The position numbers and the translations under genes are program-made. Shown here in pieces: positions 24,474-33,153 of a stretch of DNA of 64,000 nucleotides. Within the stretch, counting starts at the first letter, position 1, and each line of letters opens with the position of its first letter. The stretch comes from Sphingomicrobium sediminis (GTDB lineage: Bacteria; Pseudomonadota; Alphaproteobacteria; Sphingomonadales; Sphingomonadaceae), in contig NZ_JAMSHT010000001.1 in NCBI RefSeq assembly GCF_023805295.1, positions 62,001-126,000 on the forward strand, read 5' to 3'. The notes under the pieces are model-generated. The model had not been told where the DNA came from. It ran no database searches and was given only the letters and a program-made list of their open reading frames with translations.

Positions 24474-26549
24474 ATGGCCGACGCGAAGAAGCTGACCAAG
24501 AGCCTAAAACTCTTCGATGTCTATGCAATGGCCACGGGGGCGATGTTCTCCTCCGGGCTGTTTCTGCTGCCCGGCATTGCCGCGGCGACGACAGGCAGCT
24601 CTGTGTATCTGGCCTATTTTGCAGCGGGCTTCCTGATCCTGCCGGCCATGTACTGCATGGCCGAATTGTCGACCGCGATGCCCAAATCCGGCGGCACCTA
24701 CTTCTTCCTCGATCGCGCCATGGGGCCGCTGATGGGTACGATTGGCGGGCTGGGGTCGTGGATCGCAGTCGTGTTCAAAAGTGCGTTCGCGCTGGTGGGG
24801 ATGGGTGCCTATCTCGGACTCTATTTCGACGTCCCGATCACGCTGACGGCCATCGTGCTGACCATCGGCTTCGGGCTGATCAACTTTTTCGGTGCCAAGG
24901 AAACGACGATGCTGCAGCGCATCCTCGTCACCATCCTTGTCGTGATCCTCGGCATGTTCGTGATCCTCGGGCTCGCCGATGCGGGTGTGGACCGGATCTT
25001 CGCGCCGGAGCCCAGCTATGGCGCCTTCTTCAACAGCGGTTTCGTCGGATTCATCGCCACCGTCGGTCTCGTTTTCGTCTCCTATGCCGGACTTACAAAG
25101 GTGGCGAGTGTGGCGGAGGAGGTCGAGAATCCCGACCGCAACATCCCGCTCGGCATGACACTTGCGCTGCTGACAGCAACCGCAATCTATACACTCGGCA
25201 CCTTCATCCTGGTGAAGTTGCTCACCCCCGATGAGCTGTTCGGAAGCCTCACGCCGATGGCCGACGGTGCCGCCGCCATCGGTAGCTTCCTGCCAAGCGA
25301 CATTTTGGTTTTCGCCATCGTCGTCAGTGCGATTGCCGCCTTCGCGTCGACCGGCAATGCCGGGATCATGTCGGCCTCGCGCTATCCATTCGCGATGGCC
25401 AAGGACAAGTTGATGCCGGCGCCGCTCTCGCGGCTATCGAAGTTCGAGACGCCGACCTTCGCTATCCTGCTGACGGTCGCCGCGATGATCTTCGTGTTGG
25501 CGACACTGGATGTGGAATCGGTCGCCAAGCTGGCCAGCGCCTTCCAGCTTCTGCTCTTCGGTCTCGTCTGCCTCGCCGTCATCGTGATGCGCGAGAGCAA
25601 GATACCGGGCTATCGGCCGGGATTCCGCACGCCGCTCTATCCGTGGGTACCGCTCGCCGGTATCTTCATCGCGCTCTGGCTGATCTTCGAGATGGGGCTG
25701 ATGGCGATCGGCTTCACCTTCCTGATCGCGATCCTGTCGGGGCTTTGGTACCAGCATTATGCCGGTGACCGCGTCGAGCGGCGCGGGGCGATCTATCATG
25801 TCGGCGAGCAGATGGCGAAGAGCCGCTATGACGGGATCGAGACCGAGTTGATGGGCATCGTTCACGACCGAACGACCGAGCAAAATCTCGCTTATGAGGA
25901 AGTCATTGCCCAGTCGGTCATGATCGACCTCAAATCGGGTCACTATGATTTCGAGATTCTGCTCGAACGCGCACTAGCCGAGGGCGAGGCGCGTTACGGG
26001 ATCGATGCGGAAGTGCTGAGTGGCGACATGGATCGCAATCCCTATGAGCGCCATCGCCTGCATTCGCGCGCGATGGTCCTGCATCGCTCGGTCATGAAAT
26101 TGGCATCGCCGGCGCTCTTTGTATTCCGGCTATGCGACGATGCCCAATTTTCGTTCGGCACCGAATATGACCTGCATACGGTGCTGATCCTGTTGGTGCC
26201 CGAGGACCCGGTGGGGCTCGATCTCAGGATAACGGGACACCTGTCGGAGATCATGCGCGCGCCCGGCTTCGAGCAAAGATGGCTGGACGCGTCGGGCGAG
26301 GCTGAGCTCAACGCCCTGCTCGTACGCGACGAGCATTTTCTGCACGGCTATGTCAGCGAATTTCCGGCACTTGCCGGACAGGTCGGCCGTCGCGTTGGCG
26401 AGATTGACCTGCCGGGCAGCGCGCTGATCGTCATGATCGAACGCGGCGCCCAGCTGGTCATCGCCAAGCCGGGGATCGAATTGCGCGACGGTGACCGTCT
26501 GTCGATTATCGGCGATACCGAAGATATTGCGGCGCTACGGCGCTCCTAG
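24474..26549 (+). CDS. APC-type amino acid permease fused to a PTS EIIA-like and an RCK_C domain
   Basis: The 691-residue protein has three modules. Residues 12-430 are a 12-helix APC permease (MATGAMFSSGLFLLPG, then AELSTAMPKSGGTYFFLDRA). Residues about 465-618 resemble a PTS IIA type-2 (fructose/nitrogen) domain: SPALFVFRL, LILLVPEDP and a conserved His537 (MVLHRS) at the usual phospho-His site. Residues 630-691 look like a TrkA-C/RCK_C ligand-binding domain (VGEIDLPGSALIVMIERG, then PGIELRDGDRLSIIGDTEDI). The substrate is probably an amino acid; control by nucleotide binding or phosphorylation is inferred. The gene shares CTAG with the next convergent gene. Confidence 0.85.
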   Translation: MADAKKLTKSLKLFDVYAMATGAMFSSGLFLLPGIAAATTGSSVYLAYFAAGFLILPAMYCMAELSTAMPKSGGTYFFLDRAMGPLMGTIGGLGSWIAVVFKSAFALVGMGAYLGLYFDVPITLTAIVLTIGFGLINFFGAKETTMLQRILVTILVVILGMFVILGLADAGVDRIFAPEPSYGAFFNSGFVGFIATVGLVFVSYAGLTKVASVAEEVENPDRNIPLGMTLALLTATAIYTLGTFILVKLLTPDELFGSLTPMADGAAAIGSFLPSDILVFAIVVSAIAAFASTGNAGIMSASRYPFAMAKDKLMPAPLSRLSKFETPTFAILLTVAAMIFVLATLDVESVAKLASAFQLLLFGLVCLAVIVMRESKIPGYRPGFRTPLYPWVPLAGIFIALWLIFEMGLMAIGFTFLIAILSGLWYQHYAGDRVERRGAIYHVGEQMAKSRYDGIETELMGIVHDRTTEQNLAYEEVIAQSVMIDLKSGHYDFEILLERALAEGEARYGIDAEVLSGDMDRNPYERHRLHSRAMVLHRSVMKLASPALFVFRLCDDAQFSFGTEYDLHTVLILLVPEDPVGLDLRITGHLSEIMRAPGFEQRWLDASGEAELNALLVRDEHFLHGYVSEFPALAGQVGRRVGEIDLPGSALIVMIERGAQLVIAKPGIELRDGDRLSIIGDTEDIAALRRS

Positions 26550-27544
26550 AGCTTCACCAGCATCTTGCCGGTATTCGCGCCCTCGAACAGGCCGAGGAAA
26601 GCGTCGAACGTCTTGTCGAGGCCTTCATGCACGGTCTCGCGCGTCTTGATCTGTCCGGAGTGCAGCATCGGTACCATCTGCCCGTAAAAATCCATCATCT
26701 GGTCCTGGAAATCGGTGAAGATGAAGCCTTCCATGCGGATGCGCTTGCCGATCGCCAGTGCAAGATATTTGAATTCGTAGGCGGCCTCGCCATTGATGCC
26801 GTCGATGAAGCCGCACATGGCGACACGCGCATTGTTGTTGGCGTGTGCAATGGCCGCATCGAGGTGGTCGCGGCCGACATTGTCGAAATAGACATCGATG
26901 CCCTTGGCGCCGATTTCCTTGAGCGCCTTGTACAGGCCCTTGATGATCGGCCCGGCTTTGTAGTCTATGCATTTGTCCGCACCGAGGCTCTCGACCCAGG
27001 CGCATTTCTCCGGCCCGCCCGCCGAGCCGATGACCGTCATGCCCTTAGCCTTGGCGATCTGCACGACCATCGAACCAACCGCGCCCGCGGCGGCCGAGAC
27101 GAAGACCACGTCGCCTTCCTTGGCCGCGGCAATGTCCATCAGACCGAACCAGGCCGTGCCACCCGTCAGGCCCAGCGTGCTGAGGAAGTGGAAAGGTTCG
27201 ACGCCCAGTTCGGGCAGCTTGAAGATGCCCTGCGTGGAGATCACCGCTTCGTCGCGCCAGCCGGCAAAATGGAAGACTTTGTCGCCTTCCTCGAAACCGT
27301 CAGCCTTCGATGCGACGACCGTGCCGACGGCGCCGCCATCCATCGGACGATCGAGCTTGAAGCTTTCGAAATAGCTTTCCTGGTCATCCATGCGCACGCG
27401 CATATAGGGGTCGACCGAGATCCAGTCGTTGCGGACATGGATCATGCCGTCCTCGAGCGCAGGCATGTCATAGTCCTTGAGCGCCACGTCGTCGTGGGTG
27501 GGTTTGCCCTGCGGGCGCTGCATAAGGTGCCAGGCTTTGGCCAT
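26546..27544 (-). CDS. NADP-dependent oxidoreductase, MDR family (curcumin reductase/YncB-like)
   Basis: ATG 27544 with AGGAG 10 bases upstream gives 332 residues; the frame opens at 27601. The N-terminal GroES-like region has YMRVRMDDQESYFESF, and the Rossmann part has AAAGAVGSMVVQIAKAKG and GSAGGPEKC, followed by FDNVGRDHLD and KTRETVHEGLD. No zinc-binding Cys/His set is present, fitting the zinc-independent leukotriene B4 dehydrogenase/CurA group, which reduce double bonds of enones. A single gene between the permease and the SWFG gene. Confidence 0.9.
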   Translation of the reverse strand: MAKAWHLMQRPQGKPTHDDVALKDYDMPALEDGMIHVRNDWISVDPYMRVRMDDQESYFESFKLDRPMDGGAVGTVVASKADGFEEGDKVFHFAGWRDEAVISTQGIFKLPELGVEPFHFLSTLGLTGGTAWFGLMDIAAAKEGDVVFVSAAAGAVGSMVVQIAKAKGMTVIGSAGGPEKCAWVESLGADKCIDYKAGPIIKGLYKALKEIGAKGIDVYFDNVGRDHLDAAIAHANNNARVAMCGFIDGINGEAAYEFKYLALAIGKRIRMEGFIFTDFQDQMMDFYGQMVPMLHSGQIKTRETVHEGLDKTFDAFLGLFEGANTGKMLVKL

Positions 27545-27606
27545 GATCCGTTTCTCCTGTTGGGTCGCGATTTGCCACGGACCTACGCCTTGGCCGGACA
27601 TAAGGA

Positions 27607-27633
27607 AAGGCCCGACCGCAATGGCCGGGCCTT
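27607..27633 (-). terminator. Terminator of the SWFG/DUF2171-like gene
   Basis: Arms AAGGCCCG (27607-27614) and CGGGCCTT (27626-27633) are perfectly complementary. On the minus strand the stem is followed by TCCTTAT. It lies 51 bp past the stop of the gene at 27684-28523. Confidence 0.7.
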
Positions 27634-27683
27634 CTCCCCTCGCGTCGCGACACTAAAGGGTGCCGCTAACTTCTCAGTCTCGA

Positions 27684-28523
27684 TTAGTAGTTATTCGAGA
27701 TGCGCTGTTCGCGCATGGTATTGCGATCGAATTCGCGCTTGTCGAAGAGGCGGCTCTTCGCAAGTTCGCTATCGAGGTTCAGCTTCACCTGACCCTGTTC
27801 GATCGTCTCGACATTGCGCAGCGAGAACATGCCGCGCTGGTCGTTGTCACTGTCATTCTTCACGACGATGCGGTCACCGATCACGGTGTCGATATTGCCG
27901 ATCGTTTCGCCATCCGATGCGACGAGCGTCGCATTGTCATCGAGCTGGTTCAGCCTGACGCGCATATTTTCGCGGCTCTCGCGCCACGAGGCGAATTCGT
28001 CGTTGAAGCGCTCCTGATTTTCGAGGCGCCACTCGCGATAGTCGCGATCAAGCGCATCGATCTGGCGGGCACGCCACTGCGAATAGTTTTCGTCGGTAGT
28101 GAACTCGCTCTGCGTCTGCGGACGACCCCAGCGATTCTGGGTATAGCCGCGATCATAATCATAAGCGTCGACACGGTCGTAACCGCGCTCGTTCATCTCG
28201 CTATTCGAACGCGAGAAACGGTCTTCGCTGTCATACGGGCGGCGATAGCCTTCCGAGACATTGCGGCCGTTTTCGAATTCGAAATGCTGGTTCTTGTAGC
28301 CGTCACCGGTATAACCATAGCGCTCGTCCAGTTCACGACGGCGTGCAGCTTCGTCGTCACCGAACCAGCTCAACACTTCGTCACCGGCACGATCGAAGAA
28401 GTCGCGTTCGCTGCGCTCGTAGCCATAGTCGCCACGCATTTGCTGCGGGCGGCGGCCATAGTTACGGCCTTCGAAGCGACCCGTCGGCCTGGTCCTCATG
28501 CGATCATAACGATCATAAATCAT
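27684..28523 (-). CDS. SWFG-motif stress protein with C-terminal DUF2171/PRC-barrel-like domain
   Basis: ATG 28523 gives 279 residues. The N-terminal half is very rich in Arg, Tyr, Asp and Gly (repeats such as YDRYDRMRTR), and contains ERDFFDRAGDEVLSWFGDDE, a motif seen at the head of sphingomonad stress proteins with BON or DUF2171 domains. The C-terminal part around 190-240 (ATLVASDGETIGNIDTVIGD) looks like DUF2171/PRC-barrel. No signal peptide or membrane segment is visible. An EcfG-type promoter stands 67 bp upstream, so it is probably part of the general stress response. Molecular function is unknown. Confidence 0.75.
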   Translation of the reverse strand: MIYDRYDRMRTRPTGRFEGRNYGRRPQQMRGDYGYERSERDFFDRAGDEVLSWFGDDEAARRRELDERYGYTGDGYKNQHFEFENGRNVSEGYRRPYDSEDRFSRSNSEMNERGYDRVDAYDYDRGYTQNRWGRPQTQSEFTTDENYSQWRARQIDALDRDYREWRLENQERFNDEFASWRESRENMRVRLNQLDDNATLVASDGETIGNIDTVIGDRIVVKNDSDNDQRGMFSLRNVETIEQGQVKLNLDSELAKSRLFDKREFDRNTMREQRISNNY

Positions 28524-28589
28524 AATGGATGATACTCCCTTTACTCGTTTGAATAGGCGAGGCCTCTTGCCTTCAAGCCTTTGTATTAA

Positions 28590-28615
28590 AACGGGTTTTG
28601 GTGGCGTATCGTTCC
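28590..28615 (-). promoter_or_regulatory. EcfG-type general-stress promoter
   Basis: On the minus strand GGAAC (28615-28611) is followed after exactly 17 bases by CGTT (28593-28590). That is the alphaproteobacterial EcfG (sigma of the PhyR-NepR pathway) consensus. Transcription would start near 28582 and yield a leader of about 60 bases before the ATG at 28523. It is the only such match I found in an intergenic region of the window. Confidence 0.7.
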
Positions 28616-28714
28616 GGTTTCGGACCCACGGTTCGCTGAGGCGTGGCCGAGCCTCGCTAAGGCGTTGCATTGCGTGAAAAGCGGCGCTAGTGAAGCGCTT
28701 CGCCGATGGTGCAC

Positions 28715-28790
28715 GGGGCTGTAGCTCAGTTGGGAGAGCGCTGCAATCGCACTGCAGAGGTCGGGGGTTCGAATCCCCCTAGCTCCACCA
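28715..28790 (+). tRNA. tRNA-Ala (anticodon CGC)
   Basis: A 76-base cloverleaf with a 7-bp acceptor stem (GGGGCTG with TAGCTCC, two G-U pairs), D-arm GCTCAGTTGGGAGAGC, anticodon stem CTGCA/TGCAG around the loop ATCGCAC (anticodon CGC, codon GCG), and T-arm GGGGG-TTCGAAT-CCCCC. The 3' CCA is encoded. A transporter gene follows 37 bp later on the same strand. Confidence 0.96.
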
Positions 28791-28827
28791 TCGCGCCCTT
28801 TCCCGCACGCAGGGGACCCTAACCGAC

Positions 28828-29601
28828 ATGCCCGATCTTATCGAAACCGCGCTGGCGCTCTTTTCCGGCGGGCTTGTGGGATTCAGTCTCGGGTTGATTG
28901 GCGGCGGCGGTTCGATCCTGGCCGTGCCGCTATTGCTCTACCTCGTCGGGATGGACCAGCCGCACAAGGCGATCGGCACGTCCGCGCTGGCGGTGGCGGC
29001 CAATGCCGCAATCGGGCTGGCGGGGCATGCCCGCGCGGGCAACGTGCGCTGGCGCGAGGGTCTCATCTTCGCACTGGCCGGTGTGCTAGGTGCAGCTGCG
29101 GGGTCCAGTGCGGGCAAGGCGTTCAACGGGCAGGGGCTGCTCTTCCTGTTCGCCATCCTGATGATCGTGATCGCCGCCCTGATGCTGAAGCGTGGCGACC
29201 GGCCTGCATCGGACCGTCCATTCTCGGCCATGCGCCTGTTCGTCTTCGGACTGGTCGCGGGGATGGTCGCAGGCTTTTTCGGCATTGGTGGCGGCTTTAT
29301 CATCGTGCCCGCTTTGATCGCCGCAAGCAGCATCTCGATGCTCTCGGCCGTCGGGACCAGCCTCGTCGCGGTGACCGCGTTCGGCTTTACCACTGCAGGC
29401 AATTATGCGCTGTCGGGCCTGGTCGACTGGTGGATTGCAGGCCTATTCGTGGTCGGAGGGTTCGTCGGCAGCTTCGGCGGCACGCGCATGGCCAAAACGC
29501 TGTCCGACAAGGGCGCGCTGACCAAGGCGTTCGCCGGGATCATCGTCATCGTCGCGCTCTACATGCTGTGGCAGAGCGGTAGCGAACTTGGCCTGATCTA
29601 G
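28828..29601 (+). CDS. TSUP family transporter (TauE/SafE-like)
   Basis: The 257-residue membrane protein has two related halves, each opening with a Gly-rich re-entrant motif (GLIGGGGSILAVPLLLYLVG near 24-43; FFGIGGGFIIVPALIAASS near 151-169), and about eight helices. TSUP proteins export sulfite, sulfoacetate or related organosulfur anions. The start ATG lies 37 bp behind the tRNA gene. The end shares CTAG with the convergent VIT gene. The substrate is not determinable. Confidence 0.88.
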   Translation: MPDLIETALALFSGGLVGFSLGLIGGGGSILAVPLLLYLVGMDQPHKAIGTSALAVAANAAIGLAGHARAGNVRWREGLIFALAGVLGAAAGSSAGKAFNGQGLLFLFAILMIVIAALMLKRGDRPASDRPFSAMRLFVFGLVAGMVAGFFGIGGGFIIVPALIAASSISMLSAVGTSLVAVTAFGFTTAGNYALSGLVDWWIAGLFVVGGFVGSFGGTRMAKTLSDKGALTKAFAGIIVIVALYMLWQSGSELGLI

Positions 29602-32498
29602 TCGGCCGCGCCCAGCCGGATATAACCCAGCGTCCGCATCCGGCCTTCGTCTTCGACCATCAGGATATCGACGACTTCCTCAGCCTCATTGCCGCGTCCG
29701 AAGTCGCGGATCAGGCGAGCCCGCAGGCGCGAGGGGCCATTGGGGTCGATGCTGTCTGAGGCGAACAGGTTGGACTGGATCTCGAACCGCCCACCGGGCG
29801 CGCGGCGGAGCCAATATTCTTCGGGCCCGAAGCCATCGAGCATATCCTCGGTATAGCGACCGCCGATCGCGCTCCTGTCATTGGCGTAATGCACGTCTTC
29901 GCCATTGGGTTCGATGACATGCAGGTCGAGATCGACGGCATCGGCGGTCCATTCGATGACGACACGGATGTCTGCATCAAGGTTGCGCACGAGGCGCGGG
30001 TCGAGGTCATGCGTGCCACCCAATGCTTCGAGGCGCGGGATCAGGGCATTGGCCTCGCGCAGCGCGATGACATCGATCCCCTCGAAGCGCAGGTCGAGCG
30101 GGCGCAGCGCGACATCGCCAAGTAGCGAAACGGCGCGTTCGTAATCCGCACGCGCAGTGTCACCGCCTTGCTTGGCCCGGCGCGCGAGCGCAAGTGCGAG
30201 CAGGCGGTCGGGATGGGGACGATGGGTGATCATCGCGGCCAGCCGCTCGCGCAAGGTGATGGCGAGGTCGAGCTGGTTCCAATTTTCGAGCCGCATGGCG
30301 ACCATCGCCATGGTGGCCGCGTCGGCATTGGGTAGGTCAAGCGCGGACAAGAGGATGCGCAGTGCTTCCTCCTTGCGTTCGTTGCGCCAGAGCCAGTCGG
30401 CGGTGTCGAGATAGTAGATCGGGGCATCGCCGGCAGTCTCTTCCCACTCCGCGAAGAGCCGGTCGAATTCCTCCGGCGCGGCATCGAAAGCGTCGAGATA
30501 GTCGCGGTCGGGCCGCCTGGCGGCGACGGCGATGTCGACGCCCTCGACGTCCTGCGCTTCGGTGGTACCGGGAGCGAGGTTGACGACCTCGGTGAGATTG
30601 CGTGGGAGCGGGACCCGAGTGGTCAGTTCATCCACATCGACGTTCAGGCCCTGTGTGGTGCTCTCATAATCGAACTGCGCCGTTTCGCGTCGGCTGGCAG
30701 TCGTCACGATCTCATCGGCCGCAGCTTCCATCGTCTCCTCGGGAACGGGTTCGCCCGGCGGCGCAACCATGGCCACGGGCGGCGGCGGAGGCGGGGGCAC
30801 GCCATCGCCACCCTTGCGACCGCCGTCGCCGGCGCGGGCGTCGAGGTCGAAACTGCGTTCCCACCATTCGATTTCGTCTTCCCAGCGGCCCAGCAATTGC
30901 GCGAAGCGGTCCTCGCGCTCTTCGCTTTCGAGACGGTCGGCCTCCTCGCGAAGCATCTTCCAGCGCGTAAATTGCGGATGATCGTCCTGCGGCGTGACGT
31001 CGAAGCGGATATAATCGTCGATCGTCTCGAGGACGAGGAAGGGCAGGGTAGAGCTGGCGATCGAATAGGTGCGGCTGTGCGCGACAAAGGCCTCGCGATC
31101 GACACCTTGAGCAAGCAGGGCGTTGCGGCGTGCCTCGAACAGCTGCGCATCGGCTAGCGACGCGGAACGTCCAGCTATGCTGACAGGCTGGCCATAGACG
31201 GTCACGGAGGCGTCTGCCGGCGCCTTGATCAGCGCCGAAAAGCTATAGCCTTGTTTGGAGAGGGTCAGCATTTCGGCCCGCTGGCCATTCACATTGATTT
31301 GTGCGGGCAGCGACAGATCGGGCGCATCGCCGGCGTCGACCAGAGCGCCGCCCGACGCGTCGGCGATGAGGCCGAGGATGGCACGGTCCGCGCCCTCGCG
31401 GCTGGCGATGACGAGGGTGGGGCAAGACGGGACGATATTTTCGAGCTCGCCCAAGGTAGCCTGGCCGTCGCTGACGAGAATGCAGTGGCTGGCGCTGCCT
31501 GCCGCGCCCAGCCCGTCGAAACTGCTGGCCCCGCGATAGGCGAGCGCGCCGACGGCGGCCTCAAAGTCGGCAAAGTCGCGATATTGCTGCTGGTCGCTGC
31601 CGCTGGCGTCGAAGGCGACCAGCTGGATCCAGCCGGAAAAAAGCTGGTCAGCAGCGCGGCGGATCGTGTCGAGCGCGGCGTCGTGATCATCGCCGAGGCG
31701 CGAGCGCGAGCGGTCCCAAAAGACGCGAAGGCCCATGCGGCCAGGACGCGTGGCGATCATTTCTTGACCCGAGACCTGCCAATAGGTCTCGCCCGTGTCG
31801 GGGTGGGTCGTGATCAGCGCGGTCGGTTCATCGCTTTCGTAGGCCGCGATCTCGATGCGTGTATCGAGGGCGCCGCGTCCGCTCGCGACGAGCGCCTCGC
31901 CACGAGCGTCGAACGAACCGCGCACCAGGCGGGCTCGCTCGCCTGCGCCTTCGACGCGGACCGACCAGTCGCCGCTATCCTCGCCGAGCCGCAGCGGGAT
32001 CGCGAAATCGGCGCCGATCGGAGCGACATAGGTGAGGCGGATGGTCCGGCCTTCGGGGGTGACCGGGAAGACGCGCGTGGAAAAGACATTGTCGCGGCTG
32101 ACTTCGGCCAGGCCGGGGTCGATGCGCACGCGCACCTGTGAATTGAACGCCTCACGCGCCTGGCTCTGGTCGACCAGCGAGCCTTCGATGAGCGTGCCTT
32201 CGATATCGAGCGCATAGCCGGTGACGACCGCGCCCTGCGGGAGGTTGATGGAGAGGCGTCCCTCGGTGCGTCCCTCGCTGCGGAAGGACATGGTCTGTTC
32301 GACTTCGACGCTGGCGCCCTCGACGCGCAGGATCGCGGCATAGTCGGCAAGTTCGAGGGGGCGTTCAAAGCCCTCGGCATCGATGCCTTGTTCGAGCGCG
32401 GTCAATCGAGGGGTCGGGAGCGGATCGTCCTGCGCCACCGAAGCGGCACCAGGCGCCATGAGGAGGAATGCCAATACCGCCAGCAGCCAACGCATCAT
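29598..32498 (-). CDS. VIT/vWA domain protein with TonB-receptor-like linker and DUF2135-like tail
   Basis: Start ATG 32498 has AGGGGA 7 bases before it; a frame opens 10 codons earlier. The 966-residue product has a signal peptide (to ~22), a VIT domain (about 45-165), and a vWA domain with the MIDAS motif DRSRS (262-266). A Pro-rich stretch (568-574) is followed by DEIVTTASRRETA and PLPRNLTEVVNLAPGTTEA (596-649), which read like the N-terminal plug of a TonB-dependent receptor. TPR-like helices follow, and the end (VDLDLHVIEPNGEDVHYAN, then GGRYTEDMLDGFGPEEYWL) resembles DUF2135. Probably a periplasmic or surface adhesion-type protein; function unknown. Confidence 0.8.
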   Translation of the reverse strand: MMRWLLAVLAFLLMAPGAASVAQDDPLPTPRLTALEQGIDAEGFERPLELADYAAILRVEGASVEVEQTMSFRSEGRTEGRLSINLPQGAVVTGYALDIEGTLIEGSLVDQSQAREAFNSQVRVRIDPGLAEVSRDNVFSTRVFPVTPEGRTIRLTYVAPIGADFAIPLRLGEDSGDWSVRVEGAGERARLVRGSFDARGEALVASGRGALDTRIEIAAYESDEPTALITTHPDTGETYWQVSGQEMIATRPGRMGLRVFWDRSRSRLGDDHDAALDTIRRAADQLFSGWIQLVAFDASGSDQQQYRDFADFEAAVGALAYRGASSFDGLGAAGSASHCILVSDGQATLGELENIVPSCPTLVIASREGADRAILGLIADASGGALVDAGDAPDLSLPAQINVNGQRAEMLTLSKQGYSFSALIKAPADASVTVYGQPVSIAGRSASLADAQLFEARRNALLAQGVDREAFVAHSRTYSIASSTLPFLVLETIDDYIRFDVTPQDDHPQFTRWKMLREEADRLESEEREDRFAQLLGRWEDEIEWWERSFDLDARAGDGGRKGGDGVPPPPPPPVAMVAPPGEPVPEETMEAAADEIVTTASRRETAQFDYESTTQGLNVDVDELTTRVPLPRNLTEVVNLAPGTTEAQDVEGVDIAVAARRPDRDYLDAFDAAPEEFDRLFAEWEETAGDAPIYYLDTADWLWRNERKEEALRILLSALDLPNADAATMAMVAMRLENWNQLDLAITLRERLAAMITHRPHPDRLLALALARRAKQGGDTARADYERAVSLLGDVALRPLDLRFEGIDVIALREANALIPRLEALGGTHDLDPRLVRNLDADIRVVIEWTADAVDLDLHVIEPNGEDVHYANDRSAIGGRYTEDMLDGFGPEEYWLRRAPGGRFEIQSNLFASDSIDPNGPSRLRARLIRDFGRGNEAEEVVDILMVEDEGRMRTLGYIRLGAAD

Positions 32499-32546
32499 CC
32501 AACCGTCCCCTACAGTCACTCGGGTCAATGTGATGATGTTACATGA

Positions 32547-32576
32547 ACGGACGATGGACGAAGGTCAATCGTCCGT
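32547..32576. promoter_or_regulatory. 9-bp inverted repeat between the DUF411 and VIT genes
   Basis: Arms ACGGACGAT (32547-32555) and ATCGTCCGT (32568-32576) pair perfectly around a 12-base loop. It sits 13 bp after the DUF411 stop (minus strand) and about 50 bp upstream of the VIT start. No U-run follows, so an operator or a rho-dependent mRNA hairpin is as likely as a terminator. Confidence 0.4.
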
Positions 32577-32588
32577 GATGCGTGCGTC

Positions 32589-33023
32589 TTAGCTGCGGCC
32601 GTGTTCGGCCCAGACCTCGAAGGTCCCATCCTTCTTGAGGAGGTAGGTGTTGTAGGCCTCGACCATGTCGCCATGCTCCATGCCGGGCGAGCCCATGGGC
32701 ATGCCGGGGACGGCCAGGCCGATGGCGTCGGGACGTTCGGCCAGCAGGCGTTCGATATCGGCGGCCGGCACATGGCCCTCGATGACATAGCCTTCGACCA
32801 GCGCAGTGTGGCAGCTCGACAGTCGCATCGGGACATTGTTGGCGACCTTGAAGGCGCGCATGTCGGCCTCGTTGACGACCTTCACCTCATGGCCGGCCGA
32901 TTGCAGGCGCTCGACCCATTTGAGGCAGCAGCCGCACCCTTCGCTGCGGTGCATGACGATATCGGCGGCCTGTGCGGCGGTGGCCGAGAAAGCGAGGGCG
33001 AGGGCGAGCAATGACTTGCGCAT
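32589..33023 (-). CDS. DUF411 metal-binding protein
   Basis: The 144-residue protein has a signal peptide (MRKSLLALALAFSATAAQA) and the DUF411 pattern: MHRSEGCGCC (Cys cluster), VPMRLSSCHTALVEGY, VEGHVPAADI-type segment, and GLAVPGMPMGSPGME with Met/His residues. Members are periplasmic and are associated with copper or other metal handling. It stands between the pnp terminator and the VIT gene, without copper-resistance neighbours. Confidence 0.85.
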   Translation of the reverse strand: MRKSLLALALAFSATAAQAADIVMHRSEGCGCCLKWVERLQSAGHEVKVVNEADMRAFKVANNVPMRLSSCHTALVEGYVIEGHVPAADIERLLAERPDAIGLAVPGMPMGSPGMEHGDMVEAYNTYLLKKDGTFEVWAEHGRS

Positions 33024-33073
33024 CGAATATCTCCGAAATGTTCGCCGCGCACATTATCGCGAAGTACATGAAA

Positions 33074-33114
33074 GGCAAAAGAAAACCCCCGACGTCGCTC
33101 ACCGACGCCGGGGG
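33074..33114 (-). terminator. Rho-independent terminator of the truB-rpsO-pnp operon
   Basis: Arms CCCCCGACGTCG (33086-33097) and CGACGCCGGGGG (33103-33114) form a 12-bp stem with one mismatch. On the minus strand TTTTCTTTT follows. It lies 40 bp past the pnp stop. Confidence 0.85.
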
Positions 33115-33153
33115 CTTCTTCTCCTGACGGGCTAGCCGTCTAATCCGCGACGA

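Noticed and set aside
33040..33153. A small gene in the gap between the DUF411 gene and pnp
   Set aside because: The gap is only about 130 bp and is dominated by the terminator; no good start or ribosome site is present.
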